DNA of 64,000 bases, from NCBI RefSeq assembly GCF_004014715.1, contig NZ_CP034835.1, forward strand, positions 682,001 through 746,000. Reading direction: 5' to 3'. How positions within the stretch are numbered: position 1 is the first letter of the stretch; each line of letters begins with the position of its first letter. The translations under genes were made by a program, and so were the position numbers. The stretch comes from Pseudoalteromonas sp. R3 (GTDB lineage: Bacteria > Pseudomonadota > Gammaproteobacteria > Enterobacterales > Alteromonadaceae). Shown here piece after piece: positions 47,319 through 57,128 of the stretch. The notes under the pieces were generated by a model that saw only the letters and a list, made by a program, of their open reading frames with translations, was not told the DNA's origin and ran no database searches.

Positions 47319-50300
47319 CTAAAACTCGGTCAAATTACCCGACTGGTTATCCGCTTTACCGGACTGCGACTTTGCATATTGCTTCGCCGTCATACCAAAT
47401 TGCTTTTTAAAGCAGGCACTGAAATATGAAGGTGAATTAAAGCCACAGTGTTCAGCGGTTTGAGCTATGTTGTGCCCGGCAAGTAACTGTGGCAGAGCCT
47501 GATACAAGCGGTATTGACGCAGATATTCGTTAGCACCGATAGACGTCACGGACGTTAATTTACGATGCAGCTGACGCTCGCTCAGGGCCATTTCGCTGGC
47601 GACCATAGAGACGGTTAGTGTTGGATCACTGAACAGAGTCGCCAGCACAGATTCCAGTTTATCTAAAAATGCGAGCGTGGCGGGGTTATTGGCAAACTGT
47701 TGCTTCGGGGTTTCAGGTGCTTGTATCAGGCGCTTAGTGGCAGGCATAAGTTGCGCTTGCAACTGAGCTTGCGTTGCTTCTATCAGTTTGAAGGTATTGC
47801 GTATTTTTAATTTAAATGCGTCCAGATTAAAGGGTTTAGTGAGGTAATCATCCGCTTGTAGTGTAAGTCCTTTAAGGTGTTTCTCTTCATTCAGGTTCGC
47901 AGTGACTAACATCAACGGAATATGAGCGGTTAAAGGGTCGGATTTTAGCGCTTGTGTGAGCGCAAAGCCGTCCATGACTGGCATCATGACATCTGAGATG
48001 ACCATATCCGGTAAGTGGGTACGAGCCAATGCTAATCCCGCTTCACCATCACTGGCTGTGAGCACCTGGTAGTCAGGAGCCAGTACAGTACGTAAAAACT
48101 CAAGCATATCGGGCGTGTCATCGATTAACAAAATACATTGAGCCTTATCTGGCGGCACCTGCAGGGGGGCGGCTTCAACGCTTGCGTGAGTCTGAGTATG
48201 TGCTTTGGTAAGGGGCAAGCTCACGGTAAAACAAGTGCCTTTACCAGGTGCAGACTCAAGCTGGATCTGACCACTGAGCTGATCGACTATGTCTTTGACC
48301 CGGCTCAGACCCAACCCCAGCCCAGAGCTAAATTCATGACCCGCCTTGGTTCGGTACTCGGGTTGAAAAATACGCTCATGATGCTCTGGTGCGATGCCAA
48401 TCCCCTGATCCGATACACTGAGCATCATATGCTGCGTTAAATGATCCGTTTCCAGAGAAAGGCGGATTTCGCCGCCCTCATAACTGTATTTAATAGCATT
48501 ACTGAGCAGGTTACTGATAAGCTGCTGCAGTTGATCTGGCGGTGCGCTCACCATTAACCCAGGTTCTATTTGTGTATTGCAGCTAAGAGACCTGTCGGTT
48601 AATAAAGGCGTGAAAGCGCTGAGCTGCTCTTGCAGCAACGCAGAGATATCCTCAGCTTGCCATTTATCTTGTGTGACAGGCTCTGCCTGTGAGTTGTTCG
48701 ATGAAATGAACATGAGGTGTTCGATGAGCACTTTGAGTCGTTTGGTGTTACTGATCACCAGATTGGCCATCTGGGTTCTCTGGTGTTCATCGGTACTATT
48801 GCGCAATTGCTCTGCCGGGCCCTGAATTAAAGTAACGGGTGTCATCAGTTCATGAGATAAGGTTTTGAGCAGGGCTGTGCGTTGAGTTTGTGCGGCCTCA
48901 AGTTGGCTGTTTTGCATTTGCATTGTATGCGTGTGGGCACGAATTGTATCTTGCAGTTGTTGTTGCCGACGCTTCAGTGCAGAGACTCTGATGCGATAGG
49001 CGCAATAAATCAGCAAAGTTGTTAGCAGAACATAGCTGGTCTTTGCCAGTGTTGAAGCATACCAAGGTGTGCGTACTGTAAAATGTAATTCAGAGACTTG
49101 TTCAGACCAATTACCCTGATTGTCGGTGGCTTTTAGTCGCAGGGTATAATCTCCCCAGGGCAAGCGTGGGATCATCAAGGTATGCTCATTACCCAGTTCG
49201 ACCCAGGTATCAGCCACGCCAGACAGCTGATAGCGAAACTTTTGTTTGATGTTATTGATCAGATCGCCATTGGCCAGACGCAGACGCAGGCTTGCATGCT
49301 GAGGGTCAATGGCTGGCACAGAGCGGGTATTGTAATAGTGTTGCTGTTCTCCATGAGGCGCCGTGATTGTCAGGACGCTGATCTGAGGGCGTGGGTCTAC
49401 CCGCTTTAGTTTATCCGGATTCAGGCGCGTTATTCCTTCTGTGGATGCGAACCAAATGTATCCGTCAGAGTGGGTTGCAGTGCCTTCCAGGTAGCCCTTC
49501 CTGAACAACCCGTCGCCATGGTTATAAAATGCCACTGCAGCAGAGTTATTTTGCCAATGCCACACTCCCTGTCCCGTTGAAATCCACACTGTGTGTTTAT
49601 CGTCAAAAGCGACACTGGTTGCTTTCAGTCGATTTAGTGGTTCGGGTAAGTCCTGCCAGCGTTGCTGCTCAGAATGATAAAGACGCAAGCCGCGGTCGGT
49701 TTGCACCCAAATCCTACCATCGGGTGCCGGCGTGACTGAATATGTTGCTGTAAAAGGCTGACTGGCAGAGCCCGGAATGGCTTTAAACTGTTCAGAGCTG
49801 AGTGAATACATCTGCAACCCCAAATCGGTTGCCAGCCAGAGCCTGTCTTGTTGTTTTGCCAAGTGGTGAAGCTGGTTGCTCAGTAGCGGGCTATTTTTGC
49901 TGGTGAAGTGGGTGATAGCCTGGGTATCCGGATCAAATCGACTCAGGCCATCAAAGCTGTGTGCCAGCCACAGTGCCCCATCGTCGGATTGCACCAGAGT
50001 GTTGATTGCTTCTGGAATATTGTGGTCTGCCAGATTATAGCGGGCATTGACCTGGGCATTTTCAGGGGTCACCACCAGTAGTTCGTGATACATAGCGGCC
50101 CACAGGCGCCCGTCTTGTGCCGGTGTCATTGCCTGGGCAGAGTGACTTTCCGAGGACATACAACGTATAAACTGACCGCTTAATGTGTACTGACACAGGC
50201 CTGCAAGTTGATCTGCAAGCCAGAGGTAACCCTTGAACTGTGTCAGTTGATTAATTTCATATTTGCCTGTTTCGCTGGGGTGAGAAAACCCAAAGTTGCT

Positions 50301-51281
50301 GACAGCACTGTGATTAACAGATTCAATAATCACGCCTTCGTTAAAGGTGCCATAAATGCGCAGGCTGTTGTCTTTGTATAAAGATAAAAGGGGAGGATAT
50401 GACTGTAAGTGAGTCGTTACTCCATCAATAAGAGAGAGTAGTCCAGTATTCAAAGACGCGGCGTGTATTTTTCCTTTCTCTTTATATAAGTCAAAAACAT
50501 AACCAACCGTATCGAACTCATTGGGATCCCGATAGGTGAGCTCAACCTTATTCTGGATCTGATTATACACACCCAGGCCAAGCCCATGCATGGCCACCCA
50601 GACCTGACCGTCTTCGACAGTCCAGAGTTTATCGGCTATAACGGACTCTGGGGGTGGCAAAGTGACGGGGGTAGCCTCGCCACTGGTCGGATCAAATAAA
50701 TACAAGCCGCGTGTGGTTGCGAGCATCAGTGCTTGCTCTGATGCCTTTGCAATCGAGAGGATCTTAAAGCGCTGCACCACGTTGTTTATATGAGTCTTGA
50801 CTGGGAGTAGTGCGTCTTTGCTCACCATGTACAGGCCATCGGCAGCGCCTGCCCAGAGTCGATTGTCTTTAGCCTGGAACAGGGCATAGATGTTCAGTGG
50901 TTCAGTGCGTCCTGTGATGCTAAGGGCGCGAAAGTATTCTGAGTTTGGCCCACGCACTTCGAGCCCCTGTTTGCCAGCAATCCAGAGGTTATCTTGTGCA
51001 TCAATCAGGATATCTCTGATCCACAATGAGTTGCTGAGCGTCGGAGTGTGGTCATGCGAAAAAACCTCAATGGAAGCGCCATCGTAACGCGCCAGTCCCT
51101 TGTCGGTAGCAAACCAGACAAAGCCTTTATGATCCCGCTCAATATCAAATATACGGTTGCTTGGTAAACCATCTGCCACGGTTAATGTCGTGTAGGTGGT
51201 TGCTAGTACGCAAAAACTAAGTTGCAACATTAATAGAAGAGTAATGAGTCGAAGTAAAGTGGATTGTAAGGCGAATCTCAT
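47319..51281 (-). CDS. one-protein hybrid two-component regulator (propeller sensor, kinase, receiver, AraC HTH)
   Basis: A very large inner-membrane signalling protein of 1320 residues. After a signal/anchor (LRLITLLLMLQLSFCVLATT) there are about 14 two-component propeller repeats (residues 40-680; recurring DxxGxLWxA and DGRIWVQTDRGL) and a Y_Y_Y domain (near 690-760). One TM follows (near 770-785), then HisKA (LLKTLSHELMTPVTLI, His near 835), HATPase (DQGIGIAPEH, GLGLGLSRVKD), a receiver (LLIDDTPDML, Asp in MVISDVMMPVMDG) and a C-terminal AraC HTH (HNIAQTAEHCGFNSPSYFS). The whole signal path lies in one chain, as in the polysaccharide sensors of Bacteroidetes. It is divergent from a lipoprotein gene 262 bases away, a likely target. 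Confidence 0.92.
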   Translation of the reverse strand: MRFALQSTLLRLITLLLMLQLSFCVLATTYTTLTVADGLPSNRIFDIERDHKGFVWFATDKGLARYDGASIEVFSHDHTPTLSNSLWIRDILIDAQDNLWIAGKQGLEVRGPNSEYFRALSITGRTEPLNIYALFQAKDNRLWAGAADGLYMVSKDALLPVKTHINNVVQRFKILSIAKASEQALMLATTRGLYLFDPTSGEATPVTLPPPESVIADKLWTVEDGQVWVAMHGLGLGVYNQIQNKVELTYRDPNEFDTVGYVFDLYKEKGKIHAASLNTGLLSLIDGVTTHLQSYPPLLSLYKDNSLRIYGTFNEGVIIESVNHSAVSNFGFSHPSETGKYEINQLTQFKGYLWLADQLAGLCQYTLSGQFIRCMSSESHSAQAMTPAQDGRLWAAMYHELLVVTPENAQVNARYNLADHNIPEAINTLVQSDDGALWLAHSFDGLSRFDPDTQAITHFTSKNSPLLSNQLHHLAKQQDRLWLATDLGLQMYSLSSEQFKAIPGSASQPFTATYSVTPAPDGRIWVQTDRGLRLYHSEQQRWQDLPEPLNRLKATSVAFDDKHTVWISTGQGVWHWQNNSAAVAFYNHGDGLFRKGYLEGTATHSDGYIWFASTEGITRLNPDKLKRVDPRPQISVLTITAPHGEQQHYYNTRSVPAIDPQHASLRLRLANGDLINNIKQKFRYQLSGVADTWVELGNEHTLMIPRLPWGDYTLRLKATDNQGNWSEQVSELHFTVRTPWYASTLAKTSYVLLTTLLIYCAYRIRVSALKRRQQQLQDTIRAHTHTMQMQNSQLEAAQTQRTALLKTLSHELMTPVTLIQGPAEQLRNSTDEHQRTQMANLVISNTKRLKVLIEHLMFISSNNSQAEPVTQDKWQAEDISALLQEQLSAFTPLLTDRSLSCNTQIEPGLMVSAPPDQLQQLISNLLSNAIKYSYEGGEIRLSLETDHLTQHMMLSVSDQGIGIAPEHHERIFQPEYRTKAGHEFSSGLGLGLSRVKDIVDQLSGQIQLESAPGKGTCFTVSLPLTKAHTQTHASVEAAPLQVPPDKAQCILLIDDTPDMLEFLRTVLAPDYQVLTASDGEAGLALARTHLPDMVISDVMMPVMDGFALTQALKSDPLTAHIPLMLVTANLNEEKHLKGLTLQADDYLTKPFNLDAFKLKIRNTFKLIEATQAQLQAQLMPATKRLIQAPETPKQQFANNPATLAFLDKLESVLATLFSDPTLTVSMVASEMALSERQLHRKLTSVTSIGANEYLRQYRLYQALPQLLAGHNIAQTAEHCGFNSPSYFSACFKKQFGMTAKQYAKSQSGKADNQSGNLTEF

Positions 51282-51543
51282 TTTTCAAGTCTTTGTTATT
51301 GTTTGTTATATTTTCTGTGAGGGACGTTTTATCCGAGCTTAAGTGGGCTATCATAGCCCGCGAGCAGACAAAAACAAACTGCCAGTTTTCAAGTAAATGG
51401 CTGGAAATTACCTAAATATGTCTGATTTCAGATACAGAGTAAGGCCGCTGGCAAGGTACAATTTGCGCCATCATCAATCCTGATGCGATGTTTAATCGAG
51501 TGTTCCGCGTATCAGGCTAAGCAGTACGAAGGAAGCAACAATT

Positions 51544-53088
51544 ATGAATAAAAAACAACTTAGCTCACTCAGTTTACTGGCCTTATGTATCGGCACCCTC
51601 TTTGGGTGTGGAGGTGGCTCAGATAACCACCTTAACCAGTCTGTTTCTAGCGATGTGGCGGATAAGAGTACGTCATCGCAAAGCAATAATAATACACAGA
51701 ATAACTCTGATACCGGTTCGGATGATGCCAATCAGGTTGCGGGTGATGAGAATAAGTATAGCCAGCGTGGACGGGTGATTGATGGCTATGTGTCAGGAGC
51801 CAAGGTTTGGCTGGATCTGAATAACAACGGCTTGCATGATGTTGATGAGCCCAGCGCGCGCTCGACAGATCAGGGAAGCTATTTGCTCGAACTCTCAGCG
51901 GCGCAAAGACAATGTAGTGTGTATGTGCCCACTTACGTTGATGTGCCTGTAGGTGCAGTTGATGAGGATTTGGGCGAAGTAACCAAGGCCTATCAACTGA
52001 TATTACCTCCCTCTCTGGAGGCCATTGAAGATGATCGCATAGCGGCGCATGTCACGCCACTGACAACGCTATTGTGGCAGTCACTGAGTGAGTCTGAGAC
52101 TTTCAAAGGAAAAAGTTGCGCACAGTTGCAACAGGAGCCCAGATTGTTAAGCGAGCTGCTGAGTATCTTACGTCAAACCACAGGCGAAGTAATTGCACAT
52201 TACAACATTTCTGAACAACAGCTGTTCAGTGATTACATTGCGAATCAGGACGAACAGGCAAAGCAGCTAGCAGAGCGAATTGTATTCGGGCTCCAGGCAA
52301 GTCTGAAAAAGCGCCTTGAATTAGCTGAGCAATACCCGGATGCGCATGAGATCCGAGTCGTTCACTATCAAAAAACGCCTCTGGCAGAGCCAGGTAGCAA
52401 CCAGCTCTGGTATCGCGACATTGTTATATTTGGCAAAGATAACAACACGTTTTTCAATGAAAGGGCTCAGATGGATGATTCGCTGCAGAGTGTGGTATTT
52501 GTGGAATATCTGCGCAATACCTCTCATCAGCCTTGGGGAACGCTTGGCCGATATAGCGAGGAAGTGGATCTAATCAAAGAAAATGGCAGTGATTTTGGTA
52601 AATGTGTCTACAAAGAGGCGGTTTCAGTTTCACTGGATGGCACTAATTATGAGTTATCAAATTCTATGGAACGCAAACGCGACAATGAAGTGCAAAGCTG
52701 CGACTGGCAACAGGACTTTAGTGCGCGGGCTGAACGTTTGCTGTCGATCACATACGGCACAGAGCTGGTAAAAAAATACACTCAGATTGAACAGCGAGAC
52801 GGGATGCTTGAGGGACTGAGTGATTGGCATTCTCTGGCAAATAAGCACTCAGTGCTGGTACCGCAAGAGTTGGCTGACTACTTTGTTGCCAGTGGCTATG
52901 AATTAGAAAAGACACTGACCCTGCCAGCTTTTGGCTGGTACAAGCGGATGACGGATGATAGCGGCGAGTACCGGGTAGTGACAGAGCGATTTGCGGACAC
53001 AGACTGGCTTAAAACCACGTATCAAAGCGATGGCACTTACACAAAACAATGTAGTGAAGATGGCATAACCTGGGGATCCTGCCAGTGA
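51544..53088 (+). CDS. lipoprotein with SdrD/CNA-B-like calcium domain
   Basis: The protein has 514 residues. AAGGAAG lies about 8 bases before the ATG. The signal peptide ends in the lipobox LFGC (Cys22), followed by GGGSDN and a long Ser/Thr/Asn linker. The segment VIDGYVSGAKVWLDLNNNGL, with HDVDEPS and then GSYLLELS, is the pattern of SdrD B-type or prealbumin-like domains, where the Asp/Asn run binds calcium. The C-terminal 250 residues (QYPDAHEIRVVHYQKTPLAE, NTSHQPWGTLGRYSEEVD) are unrecognised. It is divergent from the large hybrid regulator, which may control it. It is probably a surface protein; the function is unknown. Confidence 0.75.
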   Translation: MNKKQLSSLSLLALCIGTLFGCGGGSDNHLNQSVSSDVADKSTSSQSNNNTQNNSDTGSDDANQVAGDENKYSQRGRVIDGYVSGAKVWLDLNNNGLHDVDEPSARSTDQGSYLLELSAAQRQCSVYVPTYVDVPVGAVDEDLGEVTKAYQLILPPSLEAIEDDRIAAHVTPLTTLLWQSLSESETFKGKSCAQLQQEPRLLSELLSILRQTTGEVIAHYNISEQQLFSDYIANQDEQAKQLAERIVFGLQASLKKRLELAEQYPDAHEIRVVHYQKTPLAEPGSNQLWYRDIVIFGKDNNTFFNERAQMDDSLQSVVFVEYLRNTSHQPWGTLGRYSEEVDLIKENGSDFGKCVYKEAVSVSLDGTNYELSNSMERKRDNEVQSCDWQQDFSARAERLLSITYGTELVKKYTQIEQRDGMLEGLSDWHSLANKHSVLVPQELADYFVASGYELEKTLTLPAFGWYKRMTDDSGEYRVVTERFADTDWLKTTYQSDGTYTKQCSEDGITWGSCQ

Positions 53089-53211
53089 TAATTGTGTTTA
53101 CGCTCTGGGTGCAAAATAAGTAATTCCACGCCCTCTTGAATTTGATTGATTTGTTTTGCGCAATAACCGCGTTCAACTATGCTTATCATCAGACAGAACA
53201 AGGGGGTTGTG

Positions 53212-53640
53212 ATGGCTTTAGTTGAGCTTATTTATGTCAGTACTGTTACTGCGCCTTTGTCGGACGAGCAGCTGATAGAGTTAAACCGTTACTGTAAAAG
53301 TACCAATCAACTCATGGGTATTTCCGGTATGCTGCTGTACGACGGTCATCATTTTATGCAAGTGATTGAAGGCGAGAGAGATCATGTTGAGCGCTTGTAT
53401 AAAAAAATCCAGCAGGATTCGAGGCATACAGGTGTCGCTGCGCTGATTGTGAATGATATTACCAAGCGTAATTTTGCGCGTTGGTCCATGGGGGTCATTG
53501 ATCTGTCAAAGCATGCGAGCTATCGCAAGGTGAAAAACTTGCGTCCACACAGGCGCCTGCCTTTGAGTTATAAGCTACTTAAATCGTTTCGGGATCATGA
53601 AATGGAGTTCGATGAGCGAGTTCGCAAGTCATTTGGTTAG
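53212..53640 (+). CDS. BLUF-domain blue-light photoreceptor
   Basis: A single-domain BLUF protein of 142 residues. ATG 53212, with AAGGGGG six bases upstream, is used instead of the in-frame start 11 codons earlier. The flavin-site residues are all present: Tyr8 (LIYVSTV), Asn32 (KSTNQLMGISGMLLY) and Gln50 (FMQVIEGE), with Trp91 (FARWSMG). BLUF domains bind FAD and respond to blue light by a shift in Gln/Tyr hydrogen bonding. The C-terminal 40 residues are basic and helical (YRKVKNLRPHRRLPLSYKLL). With no fused output domain, it must act by binding a partner. No EAL or GGDEF gene is adjacent. Confidence 0.93.
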   Translation: MALVELIYVSTVTAPLSDEQLIELNRYCKSTNQLMGISGMLLYDGHHFMQVIEGERDHVERLYKKIQQDSRHTGVAALIVNDITKRNFARWSMGVIDLSKHASYRKVKNLRPHRRLPLSYKLLKSFRDHEMEFDERVRKSFG

Positions 53641-53720
53641 TATTTGGTTGGTATGGGGCAGGTCTTTTTTAAGTGGGGCTTAATTGACTATGCAAGGTTA
53701 AGCCTCTTTAAAAAATCAGG

Positions 53721-53924
53721 TTAGCGATTGCGGTTAAGAAAACGCTCTACGTTAGCAAAAAGTTTGTTACATTTATCAAGCTGACTTTGATACTCGGATG
53801 TACCTTCATTTAATGATGCAAGGCTCTCTTTTTCCTGGCGATATTCGTTTACCATTTTTTCGAGCTTTTCTTCAAAACTTACTTTTCGCCCTTTATTGGC
53901 AGTCTTTTTGGCCTGTTTTCGCAT
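53721..53924 (-). CDS. small basic coiled-coil protein
   Basis: The protein has about 67 residues from ATG 53924 (a TTG four codons earlier is the alternative). The N-terminus is strongly basic (MRKQAKKTANKGRK). It is followed by a helical segment with heptad-like spacing (FEEKLEKMVNEYRQEKESLASL) and LDKCNKLFANVERFLNRNR. There is no signal peptide. The charge could allow nucleic-acid or membrane binding, but no family is recognised. The RBS is weak. It stands alone between the BLUF gene and uraA. Confidence 0.55.
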   Translation of the reverse strand: MRKQAKKTANKGRKVSFEEKLEKMVNEYRQEKESLASLNEGTSEYQSQLDKCNKLFANVERFLNRNR

Positions 53925-54124
53925 ACTAAATCTCAAATCTATATAAAGTGTTTGTGAGAAAGGTGTGCCTGTAAAATTGATAATGCTGTGATAACTATTA
54001 ACTTTTTAGGCCAGTTTTCTATATGGGGAGTTCACAAATAAGTGAAGTGGTTTTCTGTTTTTATGTTGTGTAGCGAGAATTTAAGAGATATGTGTTTTGC
54101 ACAACATATCTCTTTATCATTACA

Positions 54125-54190
54125 CTAAGCTGCAGTGACGTTGGCAGCTTGTGGGCCTTTGGGGCCATTTATTTTATTTCTGGATTTTAA
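54125..54190 (-). pseudogene. 3' relic of a cold-shock (CspA-type) gene
   Basis: On the minus strand this stretch reads ...NKINGPKGPQAANVTAA and a stop codon (CTA at 54125-54127), which is the typical C-terminus of CspA-family RNA chaperones (K-GPQAANV-). The in-frame sequence upstream soon reaches a stop (TAA) with no start, RNP1 or RNP2 motifs, so at most the last 25 or so codons of the original gene remain. It lies downstream of uraA on the same strand. The peptide match is seen; loss of the 5' part by deletion is inferred. Confidence 0.7.
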
Positions 54191-54230
54191 AATGCTCAGC
54201 ACTGTATTTTATTGCAATATACTGAGCATT
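54191..54230 (-). terminator. hairpin after uraA
   Basis: The 9-base arms AATGCTCAG (54191-54199) and CTGAGCATT (54222-54230) flank an AT-rich 22-base loop. On the minus strand TTTTAAAA follows. It begins 14 bases after the uraA stop. Confidence 0.6.
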
Positions 54231-54243
54231 ATTATTCACTTAG

Positions 54244-55488
54244 TTAAGACTCTTGCTTGGGATTGGGTAGCAGTAAGTTAAGCACTATGCCTAAAATGGC
54301 ACACAGGCTCACTCCTTGTAGGCTAAACTCGGTGCTGCCAAGCTGCATACCGCCAATACCGAACACCAGGATCAGCGCGATGATACTCAGGTTACGTGGT
54401 GCACTGAGGTCAGTCTCTGACTTAACCAGAGTATTTAAGCCAACCACAGCAATGGAGCCAAACAACAGGGTCATGATACCGCCCATAACAGGAGTGGGAA
54501 TGGTCTGTAACCCTGCCCCCATTTTGCCAACAAATGCCAGTACAATCGCAATGACAGCGGTCCAGGTCATCACCTGAGGGTTGAAGTTGCGCGTAAGCAT
54601 CACAGCCCCGGTGACTTCTGAATAGGTGGTATTGGGTGGACCGCCAAACAAAGAGGCTGTTGAAGTTGCCAGACCATCTCCGAGCAAAGTGCGGTGCAGG
54701 CCGGGTTTTTCCAGGTAGTCTTTACCGGTTACGTTACTGATAGCCATCATATCGCCAATGTGTTCAATGGCCGGCGCAATTGCTACGGGTACCATAAACA
54801 AAATGGCAGACCAGTAAAACTCCGGCCAGACAAACGCAGGGACGGCTAGCCAGCTGGCATTGGTCACAGCATCAAACTGCACTATGCCGTAAAACAGCGA
54901 CAAGGCATAGCCGGTGATAATCCCTGCCAGAATCGGGATGAGACGAAAAATCCCTTTGGCTGTGACGGCAACCACTAAGGTAACAATGAGTGACAATAAA
55001 GAAATGACTAAAGCCTGTTCATAGGCAACCAGCTGAATGCTGCCATCACCACTTTTACCCATGGCCATATTAACGGCGACGGGTGCCAGCGCGAGGCCGA
55101 TCACCATGATTACGGGACCTACGACGACAGGGGGTAAAATCTTATGAAGAATATCAGCCCCTTTAAAGCGTACCAGCAAGCTCAGTAAAATATAGGCAAA
55201 CCCGGCAGCCATGAGCCCACCCATAGTCGCGGGGATCCCCCATACCTGCACGCTGGCGATGATGGGCGCGATAAAAGCAAAGGAAGAGGCCAGAAAAACC
55301 GGCACCTGGCCGCGCGTCACAAACTGAAAAACCAAAGTGCCCAGGCCTGCGGTAAACAGCGCCACATTGGGGTCCAGACCGGTCAGTAGTGGCACCAGTA
55401 CCAGCGCACCAAAGGCGACAAACAGCATCTGGGCACCGCTGACAATGGTTTTAAGCGATGTGAAAGAAGTCATTGATGTGTTGGACAT
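54244..55488 (-). CDS. uraA: uracil permease (NCS2 family)
   Basis: An inner-membrane uracil:proton symporter of 414 residues, a normal NCS2 length, with about 14 hydrophobic segments in the seven-plus-seven inverted repeat. Typical NCS2 patterns are VPVFLASSFAFIAPI near residue 65-79, PPVVVGPVIMVIGLALAPVA (near 115-135), APAIEHIGDMMAI with the substrate-binding Glu (near 240), and GDGLATSTASLFGGPPNTTYSEVTGAV (near 275). It lies 10 bases after upp on the same strand, the usual upp-uraA operon that salvages external uracil. It ends in a hairpin. Confidence 0.94.
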   Translation of the reverse strand: MSNTSMTSFTSLKTIVSGAQMLFVAFGALVLVPLLTGLDPNVALFTAGLGTLVFQFVTRGQVPVFLASSFAFIAPIIASVQVWGIPATMGGLMAAGFAYILLSLLVRFKGADILHKILPPVVVGPVIMVIGLALAPVAVNMAMGKSGDGSIQLVAYEQALVISLLSLIVTLVVAVTAKGIFRLIPILAGIITGYALSLFYGIVQFDAVTNASWLAVPAFVWPEFYWSAILFMVPVAIAPAIEHIGDMMAISNVTGKDYLEKPGLHRTLLGDGLATSTASLFGGPPNTTYSEVTGAVMLTRNFNPQVMTWTAVIAIVLAFVGKMGAGLQTIPTPVMGGIMTLLFGSIAVVGLNTLVKSETDLSAPRNLSIIALILVFGIGGMQLGSTEFSLQGVSLCAILGIVLNLLLPNPKQES

Positions 55489-55498
55489 TCAGCGTGTC

Positions 55499-56128
55499 CT
55501 ACACCGTGCCAAAGATTTTATCACCAGCATCACCCAGGCCAGGCACTATGTAGCCTTTTTCATTCAGGTGACTGTCCAGTGAAGCGGTGAAAATTTCTAC
55601 ATCCGGGTGGGCCTCCAGAGTTTTGTCTACTCCTTCAGGTGCTGCAACCAGCACAATGATTTTGATTTCTTTACAGCCGGCTTTCTTTAGCATGTCGATG
55701 GTCGCGATCATAGAGCCGCCAGTGGCCAGCATTGGGTCGATCACCAGGCTCATGCGCTCTTCAATATTACCAACCAGCTTCTCAAAATAAGGCACAGGTT
55801 CGAGCGTTTCTTCGTTACGTTGCAGGCCGACCACACTCACCTTAGCGCTTGGGATTAACTGCATAACGCCTTCCATCATGCCCAGACCGGCGCGCAGGAT
55901 TGGTACAACGGTGATTTTCTTACCTTTGATGTGTTGAACTGTCAGGTCATCACCTTGCCAGCCCTTGATGGTGATATCTTCTAATGGAATGTCCTTTGTT
56001 GCTTCATAGGTCAGCAGGGTACCCACTTCCTGACATAACTCGCGAAAGCTCTTAGTGCTGATCCCATGCTCACGCATCAGGCCAAGTTTATGCTGTACAA
56101 GGGGGTGTTTGATTACATGAATGCTCAT
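55499..56128 (-). CDS. upp: uracil phosphoribosyltransferase
   Basis: Converts uracil and PRPP to UMP in the cytoplasm. The protein has 209 residues, the standard length. The N-terminus [20 protein letters not shown] is typical. The catalytic/PRPP region is [14 protein letters not shown] (near 75) and the PRPP-binding motif is [15 protein letters not shown] (near 128-142). The uracil-binding tail is [20 protein letters not shown] is about 11 bases before the ATG. uraA follows after 10 bases, so import and salvage are co-expressed. Confidence 0.96.
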   Translation of the reverse strand: MSIHVIKHPLVQHKLGLMREHGISTKSFRELCQEVGTLLTYEATKDIPLEDITIKGWQGDDLTVQHIKGKKITVVPILRAGLGMMEGVMQLIPSAKVSVVGLQRNEETLEPVPYFEKLVGNIEERMSLVIDPMLATGGSMIATIDMLKKAGCKEIKIIVLVAAPEGVDKTLEAHPDVEIFTASLDSHLNEKGYIVPGLGDAGDKIFGTV

Positions 56129-56271
56129 TGAAAAGATACTCCAGATAAAATTTATCGCTATTTTAGCTTAGCTCTTCAAGAATTACCCTGAGATAACGCA
56201 AATAATTTATTCAATGAGTTAGGTGTAGTTTACACGACTAACCATGATACTGTCCGCAGCGTTGCACAGGC

Positions 56272-57128
56272 TCAATGTGATGGTAACGGCAGAGGTACTG
56301 ATTGAGCGGGCGCCGGTGGTAACGTGAGGGAGATTACACGTCGTTGCGATAGTCTGTGGCGCTGTTGCAGGTAGCCAAAGTGTTTGCGCAGTAACTGTGC
56401 TTGCAAGCCGCTATCGCGTGCCTGTTCCAATGCGCGTGTGAGAATAGAGATATGGGCTTTGTTATCGGGATGCAGGTAAAAATGAAAGTCCAGTGGGTAA
56501 CTCAATACTAAGTGAGGCTCTATGATCAGACCATTGCCCAGGGTATAGTCATCTATTTCGTTGAGCCCCGAGAAAAGTAATCAAAGCCTCGGTTACCGTC
56601 TGTGAGCATTCGTAAAATGGTGGTATGGTCACTGGCAATTTCAACATAGGGCAGGTGGTTTGCTTGCCAGATTTGGACGTCGTACCAGCCTGGCGCAAAG
56701 ACACCGACCAGTTTGCTATCTCGTAAGGCGTCCAGCGATGCCACAGTGTCAAAACGTGGCTGATTGCGCTGATGAATAAGTAACAGCCGTTTGCCTATCA
56801 GACCCTGAGTAAGCGGCACTGCTATTTTATGAAAAGTGGCATCACGTTGTGGTGTCGCCAGGCGCATGATCATCGTGATCTTGCCACTATGTAGCAATCG
56901 TGATTCACGCTTGTATAAGGGATTAGGTGTCATGGTGAGAGTCAGGTTGTAGCCCAGTTCATAAAGTGACACATGGAGTAGTTCGCTCAGGTACTTCTGT
57001 AATTTGACCTGCCGTACCGGCAAGGTTATTTGCAATTCTGGCTTTGCCTGCTGGGTGGTTTGTGCAACGACATAAGGGCTGAACTGCACGAGTAATACCA
57101 GATAAAAAAAGTGTTTTACTACCCACAC
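56272..57128 (-). pseudogene. periplasmic solute-binding-like protein, single frameshift
   Basis: The gene starts at GTG 57128 with a signal peptide (VVKHFFYLVLLVQFSPYVVA). The chain follows the type-2 periplasmic binding fold used by amino-acid binding proteins and similar sensors (LLHVSLYELGYNLTLTMTPN, then LDALRDSKLVGVFAPGWYDV, HTTILRMLTDGNRGFDYFSRG). The frame breaks after FDYFSRG. One more G in the run at 56566-56569 continues as LNEIDDYTLGNGLIIEPHLV and then the second frame (SYPLDFHFYLHPDNKAHISI...) to 56272. The repaired protein would be about 285 residues. The ligand is unknown, and no ABC permease gene is adjacent. Identity by fold is moderate; the frameshift itself is clear. Confidence 0.75.
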
